Source: Bradyrhizobium valentinum | GTDB lineage: Bacteria > Pseudomonadota > Alphaproteobacteria > Rhizobiales > Xanthobacteraceae | Assembly (NCBI RefSeq): GCF_001440405.1 | Contig: NZ_LLXX01000234.1 | Coordinates: 1 to 43,540, forward strand | Direction: 5' to 3' | DNA: 43,540 bases | Shown: piece by piece, positions 9,050 through 16,995 of the stretch | Position numbering within the stretch: the stretch's first letter is position 1 | Layout: every line of letters starts with the position of its first letter | Program-made: the position numbers and the translations under genes | The notes under the pieces: generated by a model | Databases searched by the model: none | What the model saw: only the letters and a program-made list of their open reading frames with translations | Told to the model about the DNA's origin: nothing

Positions 9050-9167
9050 TCAATCCTCATCGCAGCTTGAGGATGACGCGGGTGAGACTATCAGATTTCG
9101 ATAGTCGTCGCACTCAGTGCTGGCGTAGATGCTGCGTCGCAAACGCGGCGCGTAGCGCACAACTGCT

Positions 9168-9256
9168 ATGGGTCAAAAGCGCCGTTTTGAGCGCGCGCGC
9201 CGTCTACCCACTTCCGCGTCGGTCGGCATATCTCAAAGTATGCCGGCAACGGACAT
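9168..9256. repeat. array intergenic element, copy 4 (internally shortened)
   Basis: Has ATGGGTCAAAAGCGCCG, GTCTACCCACTTCCG, GTCGGCATATCTCAAAG and CGGCAACGGACATGC. The AAACGGACAT block in the middle of other copies is missing. It abuts the stop codon of the gene at 9258. Confidence 0.65.
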
Positions 9257-9257
9257 G

Positions 9258-10244
9258 CTATTCGATCACCTCGTCGGCGCGCGACAGGAGGGTTGGTGAC
9301 ACCGAAAGGCCGAGAGCCTTCGCTGACTTAACGTTGATAACAAACTCATAAAGTGTGGGCTGTTCAACTGGCAAGTCAGCAGGTCTCTCTCCCTTCAAAA
9401 TGCGACCAGTGTAGACACCAGCCCGTCGAGATCCGCCAGCAATGCTTGCGCCGTAGCTCATCAGGCCGCCAGCTTTTGTGAACTCGCGATATGGCGAGAT
9501 ACTCGGTATCGCGTGGCGAATGGCCAAGGCGGCCAGCTGTTCGCTCCGTGCATTTAGGAATGTGTCGGCCCCTATCGTAAGTCCACCTACCCGCAGCTCC
9601 TTCATCCTTGCAAAGACCAAATCAAAGTCATTCTCGACGCTTGCATACAGCACATGAAGTTCCAGCCCGAGCTTGCGGGCAGCTGCGGGGACATCCCTCA
9701 ATTGCCTCTGGGCGATCGAGGAATTGTTTGGATTGAGCAGGAGAGCAATAACGGACGCGGCGGGAGCGAGCTCGTGCAGCAATTCCAGCTGCTTGGATCC
9801 TAACTCGGCCCCCATGGTGGTCACACCGGTGACATTGCCGCCGGGTCGGCTAAAGCTCTCAACTAGACCATTTTCCACAGGGTCTCTTGCCATGCGAAAT
9901 ACGACAGGAATCGTCACGGTCGCATTCTTTGCAGCCAGGGCCGATGCTGTGCCTCCGAGGGCCACCAAAACCGATACTTGCCGCTGAACTAAGTCGGCTG
10001 CAAGCGCAGGCAATCGCTCATGGTGACCCTCTGCCCAGCGATACTCGATCACGACGTTCCGACCTTCCACATAGCCAGTTTCGTTGAGCCCTTGCCGAAA
10101 CGCCGCCAAACGGTCAGCCCAAAGGGCCGGCGTCTCGCTGCCCAGAAATCCGATCACAGGCATCGCCGTCTGTTGCGCGCGCGCGACGCCGGGCAGCAAA
10201 GCCCAGGTGCCTCCGAGCAGCGAGATAAATTCGCGCCGATGCAT
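9258..10244 (-). CDS. orphan PF04392-type substrate-binding protein
   Basis: 328 residues from the ATG at 10244, chosen because GGAGGAAGG directly precedes it and the product then begins with the leader MHRREFISLLGG. The frame stays open 36 codons further upstream without leader character. Motifs: RMARDPVENGLVESFSRPGG, KQLELLHELAPAASVIALLL, GGLMSYGASI, and the ending LLSRADEVIE. The cleavage region is GVARAQQ. The Tyr in the block ADLPVEQPTLYEFVIN replaces the usual Lys-Phe, a minor divergence. Confidence 0.9.
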   Translation of the reverse strand: MHRREFISLLGGTWALLPGVARAQQTAMPVIGFLGSETPALWADRLAAFRQGLNETGYVEGRNVVIEYRWAEGHHERLPALAADLVQRQVSVLVALGGTASALAAKNATVTIPVVFRMARDPVENGLVESFSRPGGNVTGVTTMGAELGSKQLELLHELAPAASVIALLLNPNNSSIAQRQLRDVPAAARKLGLELHVLYASVENDFDLVFARMKELRVGGLTIGADTFLNARSEQLAALAIRHAIPSISPYREFTKAGGLMSYGASIAGGSRRAGVYTGRILKGERPADLPVEQPTLYEFVINVKSAKALGLSVSPTLLSRADEVIE

Positions 10245-10345
10245 CCTTCCTCCGCCAGCAAGCATAGCGTTGCGCATCCGAGCGACAAGCAGGAAACGAC
10301 GACGCGTTTGGCCGGTTTGCTGCGACCCGATGTCCCGAGTTTTGC

Positions 10346-10412
10346 AACACAATCCCCCTGCAAACGGACATCGTCAGGGCCGGTCGCCATGTCTGCCAGA
10401 TGCGGACTCATG
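10346..10412. repeat. array intergenic element, copy 5 (right part)
   Basis: Shows AAACGGACATCGTCAGG, GCCGGTCGCCATGTCT and GCGGACTCATGCG. The left half (GGGTCAATCGCGTC and CTTCCGGTCTACC) is absent. It lies about 20 bases beyond the stop codon of the gene at 10433. Confidence 0.6.
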
Positions 10413-10432
10413 CGTTGCAGTAATGAGCCGCT

Positions 10433-11407
10433 TCATTCAATCACCTCGTCGGCGCGGCCGAGTAATGAAGGCGGTACCGTGAGCCCGAGGACCTTGGCGG
10501 TTTTGAGGTTGATTACAAGTTCGAATTTCACAGGTTGCTCGATAGGCAAATCTGCCGGCTTCTCCCCGTTTAAGACCTTTTGCACATAGCCCGCCAGACG
10601 TTTGGCCTCAAAAATCCGACTCGGCCCGTAGGACAGCAACGCACCGCTGTCTGCGAATTCCCGCCACGACGCAATCACCGGAAGACGACGCTCTTGGCCG
10701 TGTTGTGCGATTTTAGCGGCAACAATGCCAGTAAGGCGCGACGAGATGACGAGCAGGCCATCGGCGCCACTTGCACCCACCCCCTGCAGCGCTACATCAA
10801 GATCGGCGATCTTGTTTATCGGATGGGTCGTTAGCTCAAGGCCGAGCGATTCGGCTCCGCGCCGTGCAAAAGTCACTTCGTCATCGAAATGCTGCGGATT
10901 GAATATCACCGCAACCTTCCTGACGTTGGGCGCCACTTCCTTGAGCAGTTCCATCCGCTTCGCCGCCATTTCATCCGTAAGAAACGTGATCCCAGTGAAG
11001 TTCTTGCTTGGTCGAGCAAGAGACACGGCAATTCCCGACCGGATAGGGCTATCGCTAACGCCACCGACGATGGGTATGCGACCTTTACTTGCCTCAAACA
11101 GTGGCTTGATAACGTCACCGCCAACAGCGAGCAGAAGGTTGGGCCTTTGCGCGACAAGTTCGGTGGCCAGTTCCGCAAGTCGATCCGGCATACCGTTGGC
11201 ATAGCGGAAGACGATTTCGATGCTGCGGCCATCGAGAAGTCCGGCCTGTGCGAGTGCGTCCTTCAACGACTGATCGACTGGTCCCAGTTTCTTGGCGTCG
11301 CCAAATACTAACCACCCAATCCGGGGCAGCGATTTCTGCGCACGCACGGCAAGCGGCCAAGCTGCCACCATGCCGCCAAGAACTGCTATGAACTCGCGCC
11401 GCTGCAT
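10433..11407 (-). CDS. orphan PF04392-type substrate-binding protein
   Basis: 324 residues from the ATG at 11407 (MQRREFIAVLGG leader, ending AVRAQKS). An upstream TTG would add ten residues lacking leader features. Motifs: GVSDSPIRSGIAVSLARPSKNFTG, in which the common PGGN is replaced by PSKN; MELLKEVAPNVRKVAVIFNP; GALLSYGPS; ending LLGRADEVIE. The PSKN change lies at the hinge/ligand cleft of the family, so ligand preference may differ (inference). Confidence 0.9.
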   Translation of the reverse strand: MQRREFIAVLGGMVAAWPLAVRAQKSLPRIGWLVFGDAKKLGPVDQSLKDALAQAGLLDGRSIEIVFRYANGMPDRLAELATELVAQRPNLLLAVGGDVIKPLFEASKGRIPIVGGVSDSPIRSGIAVSLARPSKNFTGITFLTDEMAAKRMELLKEVAPNVRKVAVIFNPQHFDDEVTFARRGAESLGLELTTHPINKIADLDVALQGVGASGADGLLVISSRLTGIVAAKIAQHGQERRLPVIASWREFADSGALLSYGPSRIFEAKRLAGYVQKVLNGEKPADLPIEQPVKFELVINLKTAKVLGLTVPPSLLGRADEVIE

Positions 11408-11517
11408 CCGGACACGCTCATTTAGTTCAACCCACAATCTAATCTAACACCTTGCGAATGGGCGGCGAATGAAAAATGGTAAGCAAACGGCATGAAACGG
11501 CATCAGGACCTAATGCC

Positions 11518-11622
11518 TCAAATGGGTCATTAGCTCGTTCTGACCATCATCCGACCACATCCGGTCTACCCCGATAAACGGACATCGTCAGACCGGGCCG
11601 GCCGGTCCGGTTCGTGCGGATA
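11518..11622. repeat. array intergenic element, copy 6 (interrupted by a MITE-like element)
   Basis: Blocks AAATGGGTCATTAGCTCG, ACATCCGGTCTACCCC, AAACGGACATCGTCAGACC and GGTCCGGTTCGTGCGG are followed abruptly by the terminal repeat of the element at 11623. The last piece of the intergenic element (CCAGAAGCAGACTCGTG) resumes at about 11836, after the insertion. Confidence 0.7.
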
Positions 11623-11832
11623 TGTTGCAAAAGTCGAAAATCGAACAACGCTAACATTCTCGCGAAAGTTGATCTTTGGACCTCTCTGCTGCTGCGTCGC
11701 TTTTCAACGCCACTTACGGAGGTCCGTGATCGATTTTGGATTAAACGATAAGTTCCCTCACGTCGCCGCGCGCAAAACGCATTAGCAGCTCTAAGAGTTT
11801 TCATTCGCCACCCCAAAAAGACTTTTGCAACA
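11623..11832. mobile_element. MITE-like insertion with 13-bp terminal inverted repeats
   Basis: A 210-bp segment bounded by perfect inverted repeats TGTTGCAAAAGTC (11623-11635) and GACTTTTGCAACA (11820-11832). It interrupts an array intergenic element whose two parts flank it. It has no coding capacity for a transposase. The short A/T-rich flanks (ATA on the left, ATG on the right) do not give a clear target duplication. I cannot name the parent insertion sequence. Confidence 0.6.
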
Positions 11833-11869
11833 ATGCCAGAAGCAGACTCGTGAAATGCAGCAATCCGCC

Positions 11870-11940
11870 CTACTCGATCACCCCGTAGCCGCCCGCCAGA
11901 ACTGGCCGTCGAAATTCGGTTCGTATGCCATGAGACTGCT
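11870..11940 (-). pseudogene. 3' remnant of another binding-protein gene
   Basis: On the minus strand this ends RRPVLAGGYGVIE stop, which resembles the family ending PSLLARADEVIE in spacing and last residues. It sits between the element copy 6 remnant and the intact gene at 11952, which otherwise would have no element of its own directly after its stop. Only about 20 codons are recognisable, and chance similarity is possible. Confidence 0.3.
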
Positions 11941-11951
11941 GGTGGCCCGTC

Positions 11952-12923
11952 TCATTCGATCGTTCGGCTCGCACCTAGCAAGATCGATGTCGGGATCTCG
12001 ATGTCCAGCGCCTTCGCCGTTCTGACATTCACTACGAGTTCGAACTTGGTCGGCTGCTCGACCGGAGGATTTGCAGGGCTTTCGCCCCGGAATATCCGGT
12101 CAGCGTAGGTCGCAAGTCGCAAATAGGTCGCTCGCTGGTTGGCTCCGTAACTCAAGAGCCCACCGGCATCGCAGTACTCGCTCCAACCGAACATCGATGG
12201 CAGCTTTTGATCGATGGCAAATTGCGCAACCCTGACTCGATGCACCATAGTGGCGCCTTCTGGGAACACTAGCATCGCGTCCGCGCGTGCACTGCTGACT
12301 GTGGCTAGCGCTTTGTCCAATTCCCCCGCGCCCACGAACGGAACGTAGATCAGATTGATGCTTAGCTTTTGGGCTGCCTGTTGGGTGGCATGCCATTCCG
12401 CTGGCTCACCGGGATGATCGGTATTTGACAGCACAGCGAGCTTCCGCAATTTCGGAAATATATCTTTCAACAAATCGACTCGCTTTGCGGCGAGATCGAG
12501 TGACAGGAACGTAATGCCCGTAAAATTGCTCCCCGGCCGGGCGAGGCTTTCGACGAGACCGAGTTGCACCGGATCGCCGCTAATGGCAAAAAGAACGGGA
12601 ACTTCAGTTACCGCCCTCATTGCTCGAGTGGCGGGTCCGCTCGACACCACAAGGTCCACCTTGCCGCGAGCCAATTCGGCCAAGACCGGACGAAGTGCGT
12701 CGGGATTGCCGGGCGAATAACGCAGTTCCAGCAATACGTCCTTGCCTTCGACATATCCGCGCTCACGCAAACCTTCGCGAAATCCATCAACGAAAGGATC
12801 GGGTTGCGATTCAGTCGAAACCCAGAAGACGCGGCGAATCCTGGCCGTCTGTTGTGCCCTTGCGGCGAGCGGCCACGTAAAGGCTGTACTGCCAATCAGA
12901 GTAAGGACGTCGCGTCGTCTCAT
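11952..12923 (-). CDS. orphan PF04392-type substrate-binding protein (divergent tail)
   Basis: 323 residues from the ATG at 12923, giving the leader MRRRDVLTLIGS and the cleavage region AARAQQ; AAAAGG precedes the start. Nine more open codons lie upstream. Motifs: LFAISGDPVQLGLVESLARPGSNFTG, LLKDIFPKLRKLAVL, GGLLSYGAN, YADRIFRGESPANPPVEQ. The C terminus reads ILLGASRTIE instead of LLARADEVIE, the most divergent tail among the intact members. Confidence 0.9.
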   Translation of the reverse strand: MRRRDVLTLIGSTAFTWPLAARAQQTARIRRVFWVSTESQPDPFVDGFREGLRERGYVEGKDVLLELRYSPGNPDALRPVLAELARGKVDLVVSSGPATRAMRAVTEVPVLFAISGDPVQLGLVESLARPGSNFTGITFLSLDLAAKRVDLLKDIFPKLRKLAVLSNTDHPGEPAEWHATQQAAQKLSINLIYVPFVGAGELDKALATVSSARADAMLVFPEGATMVHRVRVAQFAIDQKLPSMFGWSEYCDAGGLLSYGANQRATYLRLATYADRIFRGESPANPPVEQPTKFELVVNVRTAKALDIEIPTSILLGASRTIE

Positions 12924-13023
12924 GGCCTTTTCATGCATGTGATCACGCAAAATGCCAGTACCAACAAATCAACCACAAAACTGGTGAGTGTCAGAATAAC
13001 TCATTCTAAGGACATGCCCAATG

Positions 13024-13139
13024 AGATGGGTCAATCGCGTCGTCTTGGTCACGGATCAATCACTTCCGGTCTACCCCAATAAATAGACATTCTCAGCATC
13101 TGTCGGACTGTCTCAAACGTGACATAACCGGACCTTTGC
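13024..13139. repeat. array intergenic element, copy 7
   Basis: Near-complete copy: GAGATGGGTCAATCGCGTC, ATCACTTCCGGTCTACCCC, AATAGACATTCTCAG, GTCGGACTGTCTCAAACG, GACATAACCGGAC. Its last bases, GGACCTTTGCTTGTTCAC, are identical to those of copy 1, consistent with the segmental duplication starting inside the element. Confidence 0.75.
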
Positions 13140-14285
13140 TTGTTCACTCAATTACCTTATCGGCACTCACGAGGAGCCCAGGAGGTACGGAAAGATCCAG
13201 CTGCTTGGCTGTCTTGAGGTTGATGGACAACTCAAATTTGGTTACTTGGTAGATCGGGATTTCACCGGGCTTTGCTCCTCGGAGAATTGCGTCGATATTA
13301 TTGGCCGCGCGCTTATGCAATTCGATCAGATCGAAGGAATAGGCCATTAAGCCCCCAGCCTCGACGGATTCGGTAAACGTGAAAATCGCCGGAAGCTTCG
13401 CGTCGCCGAGCAGCTTGGCGATCAAAGTGCTGTCTTGAAGGACCTGAGGCGAATCGAGGACCATGACCGCATTTGCACCGTCGCGGGAGATGCTCTCGAC
13501 CGCTGCCCGATAGTCTGCTTCGCTGGTACTAAATTCCAGTAAAGACACCGCGAGAGGGAGGCCCGCCATTTCGGCAGCTGCGCGGAAAGCGCCTGAACTC
13601 GACCCATTCCATGAGAATCGAAGAGCGAGACAGCCAAGTTTCGACATCGTCGGAACCATCTCGCGCAACAGTGCAATCCGTTTTCCATGAATGGACAGAC
13701 CGGCGTCGATGCTGGCTCCCGTGAAATTGCCGCCCGGGTGAGCCAGACTTTCGGCGAGCCCTTGCTTAACGGGGTCGCCAGTTATCACTACGATCGGAAT
13801 ATGCGATGTTAGCTTTTTGAAGATGACTGCGCCAGGGCCAACGACGTGGATGACATCCGGGTTGCTCCGAACGATTTCCGTCGCAAGGGCTTCGGGGCCG
13901 GACGCATTTTGCTCTCGGCCGTAACTTTCGACCTTGAGGTTCTGTCCCTCGATCCACCCCATCCGCCGAAGCTCCGCGAAAAAGGCTCGGGACTTTTTGC
14001 TTTCGCTATGGTCATGCAAGTCCGCGCTTGGCTCTGCTGGGCTGAAGATAGCAAGACGCTTGCTATTGGTGCTCTGCTGTGCCGCCACAGCGAGCGGCCA
14101 TGCCACCGCCGCACCGCCAAGAAGACCGATGAAATCGCGCCGTCTCATGCAGCCCTCCAAGGAGGCTCAGGACCACGCTAAATGCAGGTCGAAGCATACC
14201 ACATCGCGGCATGGGAGTCCGGGGAGTTGGAGGCGCAAGATGTCGAGCGCGGCAACCCGCTATTCTGCGTTTCGCCATAACCGTT
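13125..14285 (-). repeat. duplicated segment, copy B
   Basis: Partner of the segment at 531-1700, same orientation, 12,592 bases away measured from gene end to gene end. Similarity starts within the 3' element and ends near the CTATTCTGCGTTTCGCC block upstream of the gene. Confidence 0.8.
13144..14148 (-). CDS. orphan PF04392-type substrate-binding protein (copy B)
   Basis: 334 residues, the same length as its twin at 552 with no insertion or deletion; about 52 substitutions by eye. Leader MRRRDFIGLLGG, cleavage region AVAAQQ, hinge HPGGNFTG, ending VSADKVIE. The start at 14148 has GGAGGG four bases upstream, as in the twin. Differences cluster in the leader, in a stretch after the Ala-rich region (HPHP in the twin, FTES here, before VEAGGLMAYS) and at the C terminus. 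Both copies are open and look functional, so they have not simply decayed after duplication. Confidence 0.9.
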   Translation of the reverse strand: MRRRDFIGLLGGAAVAWPLAVAAQQSTNSKRLAIFSPAEPSADLHDHSESKKSRAFFAELRRMGWIEGQNLKVESYGREQNASGPEALATEIVRSNPDVIHVVGPGAVIFKKLTSHIPIVVITGDPVKQGLAESLAHPGGNFTGASIDAGLSIHGKRIALLREMVPTMSKLGCLALRFSWNGSSSGAFRAAAEMAGLPLAVSLLEFSTSEADYRAAVESISRDGANAVMVLDSPQVLQDSTLIAKLLGDAKLPAIFTFTESVEAGGLMAYSFDLIELHKRAANNIDAILRGAKPGEIPIYQVTKFELSINLKTAKQLDLSVPPGLLVSADKVIE

Positions 14286-14400
14286 AGGGTCAATCGCGTC
14301 ACTTTGGCTGTCGGCCGACTACTTCCGGTCTTCCCCCCGTAAAGCGACGTCGTCAGGGCAAGTGAGCATGTCTCAAAAGTGCCACAACCGGACTCATGCG
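14286..14400. repeat. array intergenic element, copy 8
   Basis: Complete copy: AGGGTCAATCGCGTCAC, CTACTTCCGGTCTTCCCC, AAAGCGACGTCGTCAGGGC, GAGCATGTCTCAAAAGTGCC, ACAACCGGACTCATGCG. It ends 16 bases before the stop codon of the gene at 14417. Confidence 0.75.
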
Positions 14401-14416
14401 TCGCAGCAGGAGAGCT

Positions 14417-15376
14417 CTATTCGATCACCTCGTCGGCGTGAACGAGCAACGCGGGCGGCAGTTGCAGGCCCAATGGCCGTGCAGCTTTTTGGTTCATGAC
14501 CAACTCAAATTCGGTTGGGACTTGAACAGGCAGTTCGGCAGGATTGGCACCGCGCAAGATTCGATCAACATAGGATGCCGCGCCTGCGAAAATCTTCTCG
14601 ATTTTCACCCCGTACGACATTAGGCCGCCGGCCTCGCAGAAGATGCGAAGCGGGTAGATCGCCGGTAGCCTGCACTCTGCAACCAGCGCAGTAATCTGGA
14701 CGCGCCGGACAGAAGTGATCGCATCTGGCAGAAAAATGAGCCCACTATTCGGCTCATCCTTGAGCGAGCGAATAAGACGATCAATGTCGGAGCTATCGCC
14801 GCTCGGTGTCTCAATCGAGGCAATCCCTACTTTGCTCGCGACTTCATCAATTGACTTGCGAAACGCTGAGGAATTGTTGCCCGGTTCAGGGTTATATACG
14901 ATCCCTATGCGCTCGACGTTTGGCGCCACTTCCTTGATCAGCGAAACCCATTTGCCACCGAGGGACGGTTCAAATGGCGTAAAACCAGTCACGTTGCCCC
15001 CGGGCCTTGAGAAGGTCTCGACGTAACGCATGCCGACTGGATCGCTGACCATCGCGAAAACGGTCGGAATGCTAGAATGTTCGGCGTGCAGAGCGGCCAT
15101 AGAGGTGTTGGTCACTGCGAACAGAACATCAGGCTGCAAAGCGAGCAGCTCCCGGGCATATGCCTGTGAGAGATTGGTATCGCCACGAGTTATTCGATAC
15201 TCGATCTGGAGATTTTGGCCGAGTATCCACCCCTTCTCTCTGAGGGAGGTTTCGAGAAAGTTAGCTTGACCTGGCTCGGTATAGAGAATCCCGACACGAC
15301 GCGCACGGCCTTGAGCGCTCGCGCGGCCGACACTAGCGAGCATCGCAAGACCGAGAATGAACTCTCGCCTCCTCAT
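14417..15376 (-). CDS. orphan PF04392-type substrate-binding protein
   Basis: 319 residues, the shortest intact member. Leader MRRREFILGLAMLAS with cleavage near ASAQG. Motifs: SIPTVFAMVSDPVGMRYVETFSRPGG, FEPSLGGKW, ASYVDRILRGANPAELPVQ, ending LLVHADEVIE. The FEPSLGGKW block groups it with the protein at 1826. It is the rightmost gene of the array; beyond its start the region becomes a patchwork of remnants. Confidence 0.9.
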   Translation of the reverse strand: MRRREFILGLAMLASVGRASAQGRARRVGILYTEPGQANFLETSLREKGWILGQNLQIEYRITRGDTNLSQAYARELLALQPDVLFAVTNTSMAALHAEHSSIPTVFAMVSDPVGMRYVETFSRPGGNVTGFTPFEPSLGGKWVSLIKEVAPNVERIGIVYNPEPGNNSSAFRKSIDEVASKVGIASIETPSGDSSDIDRLIRSLKDEPNSGLIFLPDAITSVRRVQITALVAECRLPAIYPLRIFCEAGGLMSYGVKIEKIFAGAASYVDRILRGANPAELPVQVPTEFELVMNQKAARPLGLQLPPALLVHADEVIE

Positions 15377-15450
15377 GCGCCGCCCTTAGACTTCAGATGC
15401 GCTAATGGTATCGCGCCGCAGAAAAGGCGGATAGAGGCTTGTGTCCGCGT

Positions 15451-15525
15451 TGGGCAATTTTCGACCGATTCAGTCAGTTTTGGCTGCCAGTTCATATCCG
15501 CTTCGCCCCAGAAAGCGGACCTTAA
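15451..15525. repeat. array intergenic element, decayed copy
   Basis: TGGGCAATTTTCGACC, TTCATATCCGCTTCGCCCC and GAAAGCGGACCTT follow the order and spacing of GGGTCAA, CACTTCCGGTCTACCCC and AAACGGACAT in better copies. No binding-protein gene remains to its right, so it may mark the former edge of the array. The rest of 15377-16052 holds no gene I can support apart from the fragment at 15693. Confidence 0.35.
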
Positions 15526-15692
15526 ACGGAGGACGATAAGCATAACGCGCGTTGAGGTTGGCTAGATGCATGTGAATCCAACTCCCGTTCACGTAGGGCC
15601 GCACTGTTTGAACGTTTGATCGCACACCCTCCCACATCGATCGACGTCATGTTGATGGAGTAGTCGAGCTTTGATCGCCTCGGCGCTGATCA

Positions 15693-15836
15693 CTTTCAAC
15701 CGAGGCAGAAGTCGGACAGCGCTTCGTTCAGCTCTTTGAAAGCTCGGAGGGCCTGGCGCTAGTCGCCGCTTCGGCCCAGAACATCGATCGGATGGTCAGC
15801 CTCTACCGGTCCTATAGCGCACGGGCCGGACACTGA
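15693..15836 (+). pseudogene. C-terminal fragment of an unidentified protein
   Basis: After an in-frame stop, 47 codons read STEAEVGQRFVQLFES, then SEGLALVAASAQNIDRMV, then SLYRSYSARAGH stop. The composition is that of a real amphipathic alpha-helical C terminus rather than a random frame, but no start codon or upstream continuation is visible. I do not recognise the family. Confidence 0.25.
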
Positions 15837-16052
15837 TCATTGGCCTCAAAGCGCTTGCGCGGAGTTCAGCCTTCCCTGAAAGATTAGAGCGATCGGCAAC
15901 CCGCCCGTTCAGCACGAGATTTCTTCTGATAGGCCGCAGAAAGTGGCTTGAGAGTGACACGCGATCTTTCGTCGCAAAACTCCGCAATTTCTCAAGCCCT
16001 CATCTGAAGCTTAAGGAGCGGATCAGGCGCTGCGTGTCTTCTGGAATCCCCG

Positions 16053-16755
16053 ATGGATGTTATTGTCTATTACTGCATACGTCCAAGCGACCCTTCCTAT
16101 TCGGATCAATCTCTTGAAGAGCAGCGAGCTGCCGTCCAGAGCTGGCTGACCAGCCATCCCGCCACCATCGAAGCTGAGTACATCGAGCCAGAGACAGACG
16201 GCTTCTCTCGTCCGCACCTGCGTGACGCGATTGAAGCATGCAAGCAGACTGGTGCCACGCTGCTCGTGGCCCGAACTGAAGCTGTCGGCAGCGGTGCACC
16301 GTTCTCGCCGCGCATCACAAGTGTTCCTGTCGCATTCGCGCCGGAGACCCCGCGCGACCGGGGCTACATCATTGCGGCCCCCGGGAAGGCTCCCACCGGA
16401 ATAACGCTATACTTTCCGGATCGCGGCGCCATGAACGTCATGCCAGTCTTTCTCTGCAACAGAACCGACCGAACGATGCGCGACATCACGGTTACTACTG
16501 TCGGCATCACCACACATATATCCATGAGCAGCCCCACGGGAGCGCCCCTCTCTCGACGACGCATACCTCGCTGACCTTCGAACAGCTCACCCCGAATACT
16601 GCAGTTCTGATCGATCGCTATGCCCCATGATCGATGGGGAGTTCATCACTTTCTACGACGTTGCATTCATAGATCATCGGGATCAAAAGCAACTTATTCG
16701 CACCGCGATTGCCCCGGGCGGACCTTCCGCCAGGTTCGTTGCGATAATGGCGTAG
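16053..16755 (+). pseudogene. frameshifted protein with resolvase-like N terminus
   Basis: The first frame (ATG at 16053) begins MDVIVYYCIRPSD and continues SLEEQRAAVQSWL, EYIEPETDGFSRPHLRDAI and GATLLVARTEAV, which is the layout of a serine-recombinase N-terminal domain, although the catalytic YxRxS is not cleanly kept. A second part (MPVFLCNRTDRTMRDI, VTTVGITTHISMSS) is unlike any recombinase. The frame stops at 16574, but the protein continues in frame +2 (HTSLTFEQLTPNTAV) and then, after a CCCC run at 16623, in a third frame (MIDGEFITFYDVAF, AIAPGGPSARFVAIMA stop at 16755). So one gene of about 234 codons was broken by two frameshifts. Confidence 0.6.
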
Positions 16756-16995
16756 CAGAGCCGCATCCCTGAACACACCAGCCTGCTGCGTCCCGAACCA
16801 GGAACTCTCAATCAACGAACTGTTGGGGTTTTCAGTATAGGCGCTCTTCTGGACAGAAGGGCGCAATTCACTGCCTCCGAGACGCGATGCTAGCGCAAGG
16901 GGCGTTGGCAAGGCACGCGCCTGCGATCAAGTACAACCTCAGCACAGAGCTAGCAGCCTAAGGCCGTGCGTAAACCAATCCGAGTGGACCGAACA

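Noticed and set aside
466..14400. The repeated intergenic motifs as a CRISPR array
   Set aside because: Spacing is about 1 kb with genes in between, copies are imperfect and about 70-115 bp long, and no cas genes are present.
466..15376. The gene plus 3' element units as integron cassettes
   Set aside because: The position after each stop codon resembles attC sites, but I see no GTTRRRY/RYYYAAC core pairs, no integron integrase in the window, and the elements are too similar to each other while lacking the attC fold.
16618..16911. 97-codon minus-strand frame
   Set aside because: It covers the end of the frameshifted resolvase-like gene, whose plus-strand translation is coherent; the minus frame has no motif.
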